From Telmatactis stephensoni (lineage: Eukaryota > Cnidaria > Anthozoa > Actiniaria > Isophelliidae), in assembly GCA_029948255.1 (NCBI GenBank), contig JALIZF010001676.1, positions 186,001 to 250,000 on the forward strand: DNA of 64,000 nucleotides, given 5' to 3'. The translations under genes were made by a program, and so were the position numbers. Below, one piece after another: positions 1 to 9,600 of the stretch. A model generated the notes under the pieces. The model was given only the letters and a program-made list of their open reading frames with translations. It made no database searches and was not told the DNA's origin. Within the stretch, counting starts at the first letter, position 1. Every line of letters begins with the position of its first letter.

Positions 1-212
1 GTACGCTAGAGGTCAGACTCTTTCGAAAAGGCGAGATTTCGCTCTTTTCGAGCTATCATAGCACCAAAACTAGCACCGTGACCCCCCATTTTCTTTACTG
101 ATTTGATGTTCCCAACTCAAAAACAATCTACATAATGATTTATAGAAAAATTCGTCAATAAAAACCCATTACCTTAACATCAATAGTTGATGAATGTTCA
201 AGCCAAGAAATC
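1..212. other. Upstream of GPCR 1, no gene seen
   Basis: Short AT-rich stretch before the first receptor gene. Around 74-125 it contains a motif (caccgtgaccccccatttt, followed by a T-rich stretch) that recurs inside the foldback element at 4018-4837 (near 4338 and 4719), so part of this upstream region is repeat-derived. No convincing promoter element can be assigned. Confidence 0.5.
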
Positions 213-1139
213 ATGTTGTCCACTTTCAATAACCTTGGACTCATCAGTTTCACCAACTCTTTGGCCTCTGTAATTGGGACGTTTGGCAACATTTTAGTCA
301 TTATATCGATACTCAAAAACAAGTATCTTCAAACAATTTCCGATTTCTTTATCTTCAATCTTGCCACGGCAGATCTACTGGTGACGCTGATTCAGCAACC
401 CCTTCAAGTTTTCAAGCTCCATAGAGCAGGGAGGTGCTTTTCAGATGAGTTTGTCACCATTACAGAGACTGCAGTTAGTCTGTCACTTCTTGCATCGGTC
501 TCAAGTATGCTTTTAATGACGACGGATCGATTCCTGGCCATTCATCGACCTTTCCAGTACGTTGCCATAGCTACCAAGAAGACTGCCTCGCAAGTCATTT
601 CCGTTGTTTGGCTCCTTTGCTTGAGTATCGCTATAGTACATGGGTTTGCAACAGGTGCAAATAAAATCTTCATCATGAGTGGTTGCATCTCGACTCTTTT
701 ACTTGTGATCATTTTGATAAACATTCACCTCTTTGTGCAAGCCAAGAGGCAAGTCAACAAAATCAATATTAATGTACCCGAAACAATTGCTTACCAGCGT
801 AAAGACGAACAGTCTCGTAACGGCGGTCGGCAAAAGCACAACCGAAAAGCGGTCAAAACAATCGCTGTGGTTGTTGGTGTTTTTCTTGTATTCTGGGCAC
901 CATATCTCGTATTTACCATCGCTCAGGCTCATTTGGCCCACACTCAGGAGTTCATGAGAGGATTTCTGTGGGTTTTTACTCTGTCACTCTGCAACAGCGC
1001 TATGAATCCCTACATCTACTGTGCACGGGCCAATCGCTACAGACGAGCCTTCATAAAACTCCTAAAGTGTAGGAAAACACGATTAGTTCATCCTTGGAAA
1101 ACGTCTTTAGTTGCTCCTAAGCTTCCGACTGTAAATTGA
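213..1139 (+). CDS. Class A (rhodopsin-like) GPCR, intronless, 308 aa
   Basis: A seven-transmembrane receptor that should signal from the plasma membrane through G proteins; ligand unknown. Visible hallmarks: GN with N26 (N1.50) in TM1; NLATAD with D54 (D2.50) in TM2; DRF at 105-107 in place of DRY; a TM4 tryptophan; FWAPY in TM6 in place of CWxP; NPYIY in TM7; then a basic Cys-containing tail (helix 8 region). There is no cysteine at the expected TM3 position (about residue 81), and the second extracellular loop is only about ten residues without cysteine, so the usual TM3-ECL2 disulfide is absent. Family knowledge: melanocortin, lysophospholipid and cannabinoid receptors also lack it, so a MECA-like affiliation is possible but is inference. 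The ATG at 213 gives a short N-terminus just before TM1, and no upstream exon is needed. The gene at 57548-58492 has the same architecture. Confidence 0.9.
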   Translation: MLSTFNNLGLISFTNSLASVIGTFGNILVIISILKNKYLQTISDFFIFNLATADLLVTLIQQPLQVFKLHRAGRCFSDEFVTITETAVSLSLLASVSSMLLMTTDRFLAIHRPFQYVAIATKKTASQVISVVWLLCLSIAIVHGFATGANKIFIMSGCISTLLLVIILINIHLFVQAKRQVNKININVPETIAYQRKDEQSRNGGRQKHNRKAVKTIAVVVGVFLVFWAPYLVFTIAQAHLAHTQEFMRGFLWVFTLSLCNSAMNPYIYCARANRYRRAFIKLLKCRKTRLVHPWKTSLVAPKLPTVN

Positions 1140-1989
1140 GAATTAAAAGGCGAAAAAAGACAAGAAAGGAAAAAGAATAAAAAGTATAAAAAGACGGACA
1201 TGTGAATACAGTACCAGCAAACATCAAACATTGAGAAAATACAGATAAGCTAAAAAATATGCGTTTGAAAGCTAGTACAAACATTGTACTAACGCCGCCT
1301 AATGTTGCTTTGTGTCACTTTGACATTGGGGTTCATAGTAGGCCAAAAATTGTGTAAACAGTTTCAATTGGAATAAGAAAAATCTCTAAAGTGGAAGTAA
1401 ATGCGAAGGACTTTCAGGAAAACTCCTTACTTGAGCCCCGACGAAAACCCTAATCAGGGCTCATAATTCAAGTGGGCGTTTAAAAAGCTTATATAGGGGT
1501 GGGTGGGGTCGGATAGGGTTGGATGAGGAGGTACGAGTGTTTAATTAATTAGTAGTTTAGAATTGTGATCAATATATAAATAAAGTAAAATAGTGATAAT
1601 AATATTGTAGATAATATAGGTGCTAGATATATATTTAGATGTACAAAACAACGTTCTGCAGCATAATATGAATTATAGACTCGTTTAAAAAAGTTCCAGT
1701 AACATTTGTTGCTTTATCTGACAGGAAATCCTGTTGGAAGACAATCAATATTTAAAAAGCGACATAGCGTTTGATAACTGAATAAAACTTTTAGTCGTGT
1801 GAATAACTCCTGTATTGTTGATTGTACCATAAGGAAATTTTAATGAAACAAAGAAAGTATGCAAAAGATTCGCTGAGTTGCTTGACGAAATCCGCAAATC
1901 CGCTCCCCACTCCCTCCATATTGAGATGTTTGTGAGCTACGTGCACTCAGCCAGGCTCTTGGAAATTAGAATGATAACTAAGTTTTCTC
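1140..1989. other. Intergenic, nothing recognised
   Basis: AT-rich downstream region of GPCR 1. Contains a short G-rich run near 1496-1530 (ggggtgggtggggtcgg). I see no coding pattern or long inverted repeat here. Confidence 0.5.
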
Positions 1990-2190
1990 AACCAACCAAC
2001 CAACCAACCAACCAACCAACCAACCAACCAACCAACCAACCAACCAACCAACCAACCAACCAACCAACCAACCAACCAACCACTAGCCAACCAACCAACC
2101 AACCACTAGCCAACCAACCAACCAACCAACCAACCAACTAACCAACCAACTACCAACTAACCAACCAACCAACCCAACCAACCAACCAAC
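1990..2190. repeat. (CCAA)n tetranucleotide microsatellite
   Basis: About 200 bp of almost pure CCAA/ACCA units, interrupted by CCACTAG and CTAA variants. It creates spurious open frames (Pro-Thr-Asn-Gln repeats on one strand, Trp-Leu-Val-Gly on the other) that should not be read as genes. Confidence 0.97.
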
Positions 2191-3562
2191 CTCCTCCGAG
2201 GGCAACTGCTTACAAAAACCGTGAGGGATTGGAGACGATAAAGCGAACTGAAAATTAAAGCCAGAAAGGTCTGTGCATGTGTAAGTTTTATTTACAGGAA
2301 TCCCAAGCAATCTTTTTAGATTTTTTTCTTTTTAGCACTAGAGTTTTTAAAATCATATCTTTGAGCCTCAATTTGGATACGGGTGATTGAAAACTTGAAA
2401 GCACTTCCATTGCACTATTTTATGCTAGCTAGCTGTTTTAGTTTCACGGGTTCACGGCCGGTTAAGGATTCCTCTAATAGTGTTAACTGACAGAGCGGAA
2501 AATCGGCTAAGCGGCTGTTTTCATAGTTTTTTTCATAAACTGATATATATAATGAAGCATGAAAAGCAGTAACTGCTACACTTTTACTGGCTTTACTAAA
2601 AGCTTTTTACAAAACTTTGTGAAGTTACAGTAAAACTTCGCGGGGATACTTATCAAAACAATGATTTTTCTGCTGATCAAAATGTCACCTCTCCCAAAGT
2701 ACAGAGCATTATATATATCTCAGAGACACTTGTACCAAATTTTGATATTATTTGATATGTTGCTCTTTGTGTATAAAATGGCTTGTATGCAAAATATTGA
2801 ACTTAAACAACCTATAGTGTCCCTATAATGAGAGGCTATTAAACGTTTTTCCGCCCTGCCATGTTAACTAGCACTGCAATATTAACAAACTAATCTGATG
2901 CATAAATTAGAAAGCACAGCAGAACAAGTTTTGTTTCTTTATTTCTTGCTTGGGTTTCCTGTTGTTTGTCCGCCATTTTGAAGTTCGCAAGCTGCTGTCG
3001 GCAAAAGATGATACGCATTTCTGACAATAGGGGTTTTACCGTAAAAGAGATGACCTATTTGTAACAAATAGACAAAAGGAAACACGAGAATAGAGTCTCA
3101 GCTTTTTTTTGTTTTCTTTTATTTGTTTTGCAGCTGATTTGATTCGAATGCGGGGAAGGGCATGGAGAGGGGGAAGTAGTGCAGCAAGGGGTGGGGATTT
3201 GATATTTTGATGATTGTCTCCGTCAAATAGCCCACGTCACCCTCGTGCAAAACTTAATTTGTGTCAAAAGTTGCTCAATATCTTTACACAGAGCTGTATA
3301 ACTTGTTTAAATGTTTGGATCCAAAATCAAATAATTTCTCTCTCTCTCTCTCGGGGAAGAAATAAAAAAAATCCCTACATACGTGCCAGCATTGATGTTC
3401 AAATCCCTTGTCGCATTACCTCTCTCCGGCCCTCCCCCTGCCCCCGCTAGCTTAACATTGATAGGTGCGTAACGATTATACCAAACGTTGCGAGTCGCGC
3501 TAAGGATGTCTGCATAGAAGTTTATTCCATATTCCACTGCATTTTGCGCATAACATTTTGCG
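2191..3562. other. Intergenic, nothing recognised
   Basis: No coding signal. A short (TC)n run lies at 3336-3352 and a purine-rich patch near 3150-3195. Small open frames around 3214-3612 have no recognisable protein character. Confidence 0.5.
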
Positions 3563-3796
3563 AATAAATGAAGGTAGAACAAAAGATTGTGTACGGTCAA
3601 GATCCTACTCACCTTTCCATGTTTGTTCCTTTGTCAGTCCCTTTGACGTTTGCCGGGTTTCCTAACCATTCCCTAACCATTCATCAGTAGTCAAGCATAA
3701 TAAATGAAGGTAGAACAAAAGATTGTGTACGGTCAAGACCCTACTCACCCCTCCATGTTTGCTCCTTTGTCAGTCCCTTTAAAGTTTGCCGGGTTT
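3563..3796. repeat. Tandem pair of ~98-bp direct repeats
   Basis: A block starting aataaatgaaggtagaac and ending tgccgggttt occurs at 3563-3660 and again at 3699-3796 (offset exactly 136 bp) with a few substitutions. The spacer contains a smaller repeat of ccctaaccatt. Looks like a local duplication of non-coding DNA. Confidence 0.9.
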
Positions 3797-4017
3797 TCGA
3801 AATACTCCACTCTAATAACTTTGCTTTAAGGGATTATAAGATGGTAAGTACATTGAAACTATTCTTTTATTTTATAACTAATTTCTCTTATGTTGATTTA
3901 AAAAGTCGGTTTTAGAATCACATTTTCTTTAAAAAGTTTTGTATATATCTAAACAACTGAAACCTCGCAGTCGGTCTTTAAGGTTCGTATAATAACGTGG
4001 GAGCACTATTTATAATA

Positions 4018-4837
4018 TTAAGGACGTTCGCGGGCATTGTTCACGCGCACTTTTACTGCGCACGCTAGCGCGCGCTACCTCGATAAATCCAAGATGGCGG
4101 CCTAAAAGAAATTTTTTTCGTAACGACTTTTTCGATATTTTTTTAATGGAAAGTATTCAAAAAAGTAAAAAAAAGTAAAAAAAAGTAATTTTACCGAGGA
4201 AAAAAAATCGTTCAGGTTGAAAAACTGCAGAAAAAAGGATGGAAAAGATTCTACTGGGCCCAGTCTCCTCTCGGTATTCAAGATGGCGGCCAATTTTTGA
4301 ATCGATTTTGAACTTTACGGCTCAATATCTCGGAAACGAATACGGTGACCCCCACTTTTTATTTCAATGTTTGACAAAGAATTACATAGGCTGTTAATAT
4401 TCTAAATTTGAGAAAAATATTATGGTAAAATCATATTAAAAACATGGATTTTCGTGACAACTTTGAGCTAAGTCGCGGCAAAAGCGTCGCTCATGACTGC
4501 CAATTCGAATTAAAAAACAATAGTTATTTGTTAAGTATTTACAAATATTTTCACATACTATTATTCCATGGGTTATCAAGTGGTCGTGTAAATAAACATT
4601 GAGCAATCCATTTAGTTTTTCCACAATAAAATGACTTCTATGCTCGACTCATATAGATTGGCGCGCAAGCGTTCTTCTACGAGAAAGTGGGTGCACTTTG
4701 ATGTCACCTCACTCCTCAACGAATACGGTGACCCCCATTTTTTATTTGCTATTTGATCTTCTATGATGACATTATCTCACCATGCGAAGTATGAAGGAAA
4801 AAACATGGTAAACTTTTTTTCCCGCGAACGTCCTTAA
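4018..4837. mobile_element. Non-autonomous DNA transposon, 820 bp, 17-bp inverted ends with TTAA
   Basis: Perfect inverted termini TTAAGGACGTTCGCGGG at 4018-4034 and their complement at 4821-4837. Both ends begin with TTAA, the target duplicated by piggyBac-type transposases, so a piggyBac-like MITE is a reasonable inference. There is no transposase frame. Internally, 'gaatacggtgacccccac/at' appears twice (about 4338 and 4719) and 'aagatggcggcc' twice (about 4091 and 4279), suggesting internal duplication. Confidence 0.75.
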
Positions 4838-4962
4838 GCAATTATACGAATTCAATAATTGTTTTATTATTTTTTGAAAATAATTCTTTCTCAGTTGTGC
4901 TTTGTTGACAAGAATACATGTTGTTGTTGTTTTTCCCGCTTTTGGCATGAATCGCATAAATT

Positions 4963-5385
4963 AGCGTGACGTCATACCGCAAGCTAATTTTCCATATTCG
5001 AGAAAATTACGTCATAACTTCAAATAATGGTTTTCAACATTTTCATCTTATTTATCGGAAAAACTCACTATCAAATTCACCACATCGATATTAATGAAAT
5101 TGCAAAATTTCGTAAAGATCGCCCTTGAACAGACGAAGTTATGAATTTTTTAAGCTAAATATTTTTATGGAATTTATATAAAGAAATGTATGTGTTTAGC
5201 AGGATAACGAGGCTCATACATTTCTTTGTAAAAATGCTAAGTTTTCAAAATTCATATCTTTGTCACCGTTTTAAAAAAAAGCAATCTCACCGAAACTTTG
5301 CAGTGTTACTAATATCGATGTGTCAAATTTGATAGTGAAATTTCTTCCCGATAAATCGAATAGTTTATAATGCATGTCACACGCT
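4963..5385. mobile_element. Long imperfect palindrome (foldback/MITE-like), ~420 bp
   Basis: The two halves are imperfect reverse complements along most of their length: agcgtgacgtcat near 4963 against atgcatgtcacacgct ending 5385; 5048-5112 (containing cactatcaaattcaccacatcgatatta) against 5289-5357; and the centre caaagaaatgtatg against catacatttctttg. No coding capacity. Target duplication not clear. Confidence 0.7.
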
Positions 5386-5459
5386 TACGTGATTGGGTCT
5401 ATAAACAAAGAATTGAGGATTGACATACACATGTACAAGCAGGAAGCTCTGACAAAATC

Positions 5460-5944
5460 TGAGCTACCGAAGGGGTTCCTGGACACACTATCTCTAAGTA
5501 GATGCACGTGTTTTAACCACTGTTACTGGAAAATCATATGTTGAACTTAACGACGGTCATCTGTTGGCCTTGCGGACTGACTTACCGAAACACTCACGTC
5601 TCTCATACGGCGTTAGTGCCAGAGAATGGTGGTTTGGAATGATCTTGAGCATGCTAGGGTAAGAGTTTCAGTTCTCGCGTTTCCTGCATGTAGGGTTTGT
5701 CAATTCTCAATTAATTCCTAATATTTTCACAAAAACTAGATGTGATTTAGTTGTCTGAAATAAAATAATAAACAACATGTTCATTGTTCTAGTGTACTGT
5801 TCGATCTGATCTAATGACATCAACGACCAAGAATAGAGCCTAACATTACATTCGTCTTTTTGTATTTCGTCCCGTTTTTTGTTCTCTCCGTGTTCACATA
5901 AAAGTAGTTGTTGTCTTGCAGTCAAGTTATATAGTAACATCATC
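5460..5944. repeat. 3' flank of a TPR-CHAT gene copy, paralogous to 27600-28060
   Basis: Stretches such as 'cctgcatgtagggtttgtcaatt', 'catgttcattgttct' and 'aacgaccaagaatagagcctaaca' match in order to 27805-27960 ('ccctgaatgtagggtgtcaatt', 'gatgttcattgttct', 'aacgaccaataatggaacctaaca'). Both blocks lie just downstream (minus-strand sense) of CHAT C-terminal sequence, so they are the duplicated 3' untranslated/flanking region of two family members. Confidence 0.7.
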
Positions 5945-6072
5945 ACCACTGAAACATTATCACCAATAAGATAGAATGGAGCCCAGTACTTGTATTGGAT
6001 GAGAACTTTCCTTTCTCTTCTAATACACTTATCTCTGTCTTGTTGAAGACTTGCTTTGGCCAGGAGTCGGTC
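5945..6072 (-). pseudogene. Relic of a CHAT-domain C-terminus
   Basis: The minus-strand translation of this stretch contains KYWAPFYLIGDNVS, nearly identical to the end of the intact CHAT protein at 28321-38604 (KYWAPFYLIGDDVTISIE). It is preceded by a decayed ASLQ...RRE helix segment (AKASLQQDRDKCIRRERKV against SASLQKAMEEIRREGY). The original stop is lost and the frame runs on into flank. The catalytic His/Cys blocks are not detectable upstream; the next sequence (6073 on) is unrelated. I infer it is the displaced last piece of the gene whose TPR half is at 15228-17111, or of another family member. Confidence 0.75.
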
Positions 6073-6374
6073 TATTACTAGGAGTGTGAATCTCTAAATT
6101 TGGTCGCTCACCAGCACAGTCAGATAAGAAGCTATTTTGAGATCGAGCGCACGGATGGTTGCTATGACCAAAACGTGACTGAAATCACAGCTGTGCGAAG
6201 AGTCGATCCTGTCAGTCAAAGCTGCTAGTCAGAACTTTGCGAAGTTTTACAATTATTTTGAGACCTTCTTTATGAATACTGTCAACGACTTTCTGGAAAG
6301 CAAGTATTTTCATGTAGTACATACCTATCATGAGTTAGGACTACAACTACTTCGTAGTAGTTTATCCCACTAAA
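6073..6374. other. Junction region, nothing recognised
   Basis: Sequence between the CHAT relic and the Penelope-like relic. No protein or repeat structure is seen; it may be further decayed retroelement or gene sequence. Confidence 0.4.
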
Positions 6375-7085
6375 TTGGTTCAAAAATGTTTAAGGCAAGA
6401 TCACAATTCCTCCCGTGTTACCGATATCCATGCTGATGAAGAAGTGCAACAGCAACAAAGACCTACAGTAGTTCTTCCTTACGTCAAAGCGGTGTCAGAA
6501 AGACTTAGTAGAGTTCTTAAACAACATGACATCAAAGTAGCTCATCGCTCCTTAAACAAGATGTGCAACGTCTTCCCTCGACAGTCGTCCCAAAGATCGT
6601 GTGGAAAAGCCAAACCAGACTGACGTTATATACAAAATAAAATGTCAAGAATGCAATTTTGTATATTACGGTCAAACTGAAAGAGCGTTGAGAACCCGCG
6701 TAATGGAGCACAAACGAGCCATTGCCAATAATCATCAGAACTCCAAGGTCGCTCAGCACGCATATGAAACTGACCACGCATTTGACTTTGAAAACATCGA
6801 AGTAGTTGATAAAGAAAAAAACTACCACCAGAGACTATTTTTAGAGGCATGGTACACCATCAATGACAAGGATGCTGGAAATGACTGTCTGCAAATTGCA
6901 GATATTTATAGAACATTAGAAAATCCTCGCGCACTAAACACGCGCACGCTATAATAAGTTTGAATTCTCGCGCAAGCAATCTTTTGTAATCACTGATGAA
7001 GGCCGGAGTCAATGGCCGAAACGTCTACAATTAAATGAAAAATCAGAGACAAAAATCTTTATAAACTTTGTACTTCGTAGCTCTT
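6375..7085 (+). mobile_element. 5'-truncated, frameshifted Penelope-like retroelement (linker + GIY-YIG endonuclease + 3' tail)
   Basis: First frame (6375-6623): VVLPYVKAVSERLSRVLKQH, the conserved linker that follows the reverse transcriptase in GIY-YIG-bearing Penelope-like elements. The frame then shifts near 6582; the continuation (from about 6601) reads DVIYKIKCQECNFVYYGQTE followed by R..T/RVMEHK, a GIY-YIG nuclease with its paired-Cys motif, ending at 6954. The reverse transcriptase is missing, as expected for 5' truncation. The 3' tail contains ctgatgaaggcc...ggccgaaacgtc (6993-7025), which resembles a minimal hammerhead ribozyme core. The copy is dead. Confidence 0.75.
6983..7030 (+). 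ncRNA. Candidate hammerhead-ribozyme-like motif in the Penelope-like 3' region
   Basis: CTGATGA at 6993-6999, a GGCC/GGCC stem II (7001-7004 with 7014-7017), GAA at 7018-7020, and ACGTC at 7021-7025, in which A15.1-C15.2/G16.2-U16.1 would make the two-base-pair, loopless stem III of dimeric type I hammerheads, with cleavage after C7025. ttgta upstream (6984-6988) can pair with tacaa (7026-7030), though with an unpaired 'atca' gap, so stem I is imperfect. Hammerhead motifs are established in Penelope-like elements; activity of this copy is unproven. Confidence 0.45.
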
Positions 7086-7125
7086 TTGATGGAATCAAAA
7101 ATTGAGCGGGCCACGGGCCAAGAGG

Positions 7126-7334
7126 TTAAGGCTGATTTCCACGCTACGATTTGTCGGGCCGATTTGAAATCCATTGTTTTTGCGCTCCAATTCATTTGAT
7201 TTTCCTTTCAAAAAATCGGCCCGACACGAAAAACTTTGTAGCCGATTTCTGCGAATCGGGCCGATTCTTCCTTTTCCCGAACAAACCTTGTTAAAAAATC
7301 GGGCCGACAATCGTAGCGTGTAAATCAGCCTTTA
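7126..7334. mobile_element. PIF/Harbinger-like MITE, 203 bp, TTA target duplication
   Basis: Element 7129-7331 flanked by TTA on both sides (7126-7128, 7332-7334). The termini are inverted over about 37 bp with few mismatches: AGGCTGATTT..ACGCTACGATT.GTCGGGCCGATTT against its complement at 7296-7331. The TTA duplication is typical of PIF/Harbinger (Tourist-like) elements. No coding capacity. Confidence 0.85.
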
Positions 7335-7847
7335 GTTCAACTTCAACGCTTTTAAAACTGTAAGTTATACTTTTCCTGCGATTTTTTGTGAAATTTTTGG
7401 TTATTAATGCTTAAAGGACACTCCTTCCAAGACCTGATAACAATGTTTTATTTGTGAAAGATCTACAAGACAAAATTATAATTCTTTCCTTGTGGTTTAT
7501 CAGAGCAAAAACAGCCGCGTGGAAAGCCGATGGTAAGTGTACATTTATGAGTCTAAATAATGTTTTGTTTTGAATTTTTTTCAATGAAAAATATCATTTT
7601 TCTTTACAAAAGTTTTGTCAACCGTTATTGTCATTTCTATGCTAATATTTCAAGCCGTAAAGGTGAGAAAACGCCTACAATTTATTCGGCGGCTTTGTCA
7701 TGAATGACAAAATCAGTTAAAGCTTTATAGTCTGTAATTGTTGGTGACTGGTTTGACACCCATGAGTAGCCACTAACACTATGAGCGATAAGATGGCGGA
7801 GCGATAGATCAACGAAAACCCCTGACTAACTCGACTTAGTCGGAGCT

Positions 7848-9518
7848 ATGGCAAAAGCAAAGAAAACTACTTTCTATTTGTGGACGAACAAACACGATGC
7901 CGGATTAACGGAGTCGTACGACGAATTTTTAGAGCTGGACAGGCCAGGCAAACATTGCCTAGGAAAGTTCACCGATAAAGATCAAGCCCAAGAGGCACTT
8001 AATAAGAAATTACAGGAATTAGCTTTGAAGAATCAAGAGTCACAGGAAAGTCCTGAAGACAATCAACCGAACCCAGAAACGGATGATACAGCAAACATTA
8101 TTGTTGTAGAGAGTTCAGAAGTTGAAGAGGGTCATGATGACCGTTACGAAGAGCTACAAACTCTGTTTAATTCTCAAAAAGAAATCAACGAAAGACTGGA
8201 AAAAGAGATTACCAGGAATTCAATTGAGGTCAGTGAACTTGCTTTAGAAATCAAAGACCTCGAACAGAAAACGAAAACGTGGATAAATGAAGTTAAATTG
8301 TTGGTAAATAATTTGATAGAAAATGCTAAAGATGAATATGAAACCAGATTTAAAACCCTTGAGAATCAAGTAAGTGACGCACACAAAAGAATAACAAAGG
8401 ACACAAAGACAGTTATGCAAAGATTGGAAGTTGCGGATAGATCGTTAGCCGAACTTGCTGAGAAGGTCAGCGCGCCAGTTAATCATTCGTCGACGATTGC
8501 AACTCAGGATTCTAATGAGGATCGAGAGGAAGTGGAAGATCCACAGGCTCTGCAGTACAACATTCCTACTGAAAACAGATTCTCGCTACTAACTGAAACT
8601 GAAGGCAATAACAACAGGAACGAAGAAATTTTAACGCAAACAGTGGAACAACCTGAAAATTACTACGATGACCCAATTTCGTCAGGATCCAACCAGGATA
8701 CAAATAAAGGTCCAATATTGATGATCAGCGACTCAATGTTCAGAGGAATTCGACAAGAAAAGTTTGCCCCGAGAAGATATGTAAATAAACAGTATGTTGC
8801 TGGAGGCACAAGGGAACTTCTTAGACATTTAAGAACAATTGAAGATAACAATAGCTATGAGCTAATAATAATACATACTGGAATCAATGATATTGGAAAA
8901 CTAGACAACAACAATATTGTGGAAAACCAAATGGAGATCGTATCACTTGTACAGCATTTTTGGCCAGGCGCTAGGATAGCAATCTCAGGTCTTATTTATA
9001 CACCATGGGACCACGAGAAAAACCAGAATATATTTGCAATCAATGCAGAGCTTCAGAGACAATGCGACTCATACTTATACTCATACTCATACAATGTAAC
9101 CTTTGTAGACAACACTCGAGTTGCATGTAACAGAGATGGAACATTAAATGTCGAAGTCTACCACGACCATGTACACCTGAACAACCAGATTGGAACTAAA
9201 AAGTTGGTCAGCAATCTGAAATACTGCCTTGATTTAAAAAATCGTAGTGCTAACAACCAGGATAGGTGGCGCAATCCAGCACAAAGAAGAAGAAATAGAG
9301 CTCCCTTACGACAAACGCGACGAGGGCCATCTTCATGGGACTGGAAATCATCTAGACAGAACATGGAGCAAACACGAGAAGCATCATCAGGATCGCAAGG
9401 ACAGGAACCACCTCTTGCACCATACGATGACACAGATAGAGAGGAACTTGGACACCTGCTACAGGCGGCAGAGACACTAGCGAGCTGGTTGAGGGTAAAC
9501 CAACATAGTCAGGGTTAA
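7848..9518 (+). CDS. LINE ORF1: coiled-coil protein with SGNH/GDSL esterase-like domain, 556 aa
   Basis: Retrotransposon ORF1 product, expected to package element RNA. The N-terminal ~80 residues are followed by an acidic region and a long charged coiled coil (about 95-210). From about residue 288 comes an SGNH-hydrolase-like domain: block I ISDS with S296, the GxND block as GIND (345-348), and a C-terminal DHVH with D440 and H443, so a Ser/Asp/His set is present. The basic Arg-rich tail (about 470-520, RRRNRAPLRQTRR) suits nucleic-acid binding. Esterase-type ORF1 proteins are known from CR1/L2-type LINEs. The ATG at 7848 is preceded by an in-element leader, and ORF2 follows after 82 bp. Hydrolase activity is inferred only. 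Confidence 0.85.
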   Translation: MAKAKKTTFYLWTNKHDAGLTESYDEFLELDRPGKHCLGKFTDKDQAQEALNKKLQELALKNQESQESPEDNQPNPETDDTANIIVVESSEVEEGHDDRYEELQTLFNSQKEINERLEKEITRNSIEVSELALEIKDLEQKTKTWINEVKLLVNNLIENAKDEYETRFKTLENQVSDAHKRITKDTKTVMQRLEVADRSLAELAEKVSAPVNHSSTIATQDSNEDREEVEDPQALQYNIPTENRFSLLTETEGNNNRNEEILTQTVEQPENYYDDPISSGSNQDTNKGPILMISDSMFRGIRQEKFAPRRYVNKQYVAGGTRELLRHLRTIEDNNSYELIIIHTGINDIGKLDNNNIVENQMEIVSLVQHFWPGARIAISGLIYTPWDHEKNQNIFAINAELQRQCDSYLYSYSYNVTFVDNTRVACNRDGTLNVEVYHDHVHLNNQIGTKKLVSNLKYCLDLKNRSANNQDRWRNPAQRRRNRAPLRQTRRGPSSWDWKSSRQNMEQTREASSGSQGQEPPLAPYDDTDREELGHLLQAAETLASWLRVNQHSQG

Positions 9519-9600
9519 GGGTTGATCAATTATCTATACTTAGTTTACCAAATAGTTTATTAGCTTGATATAAATACAAAAATTTTCATATATATTAACA

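Noticed and set aside
1878..2310. Pro-Thr-Asn-Gln and Trp-Leu-Val-Gly repeat frames
   Set aside because: Pure products of a (CCAA)n microsatellite; no unique protein sequence attached.
4102..4957. Short minus-strand frames at 4102-4293, 4436-4624 and 4772-4957
   Set aside because: They lie in or at the edge of a foldback transposon and are low-complexity Phe/Leu-rich translations of A/T-rich DNA.
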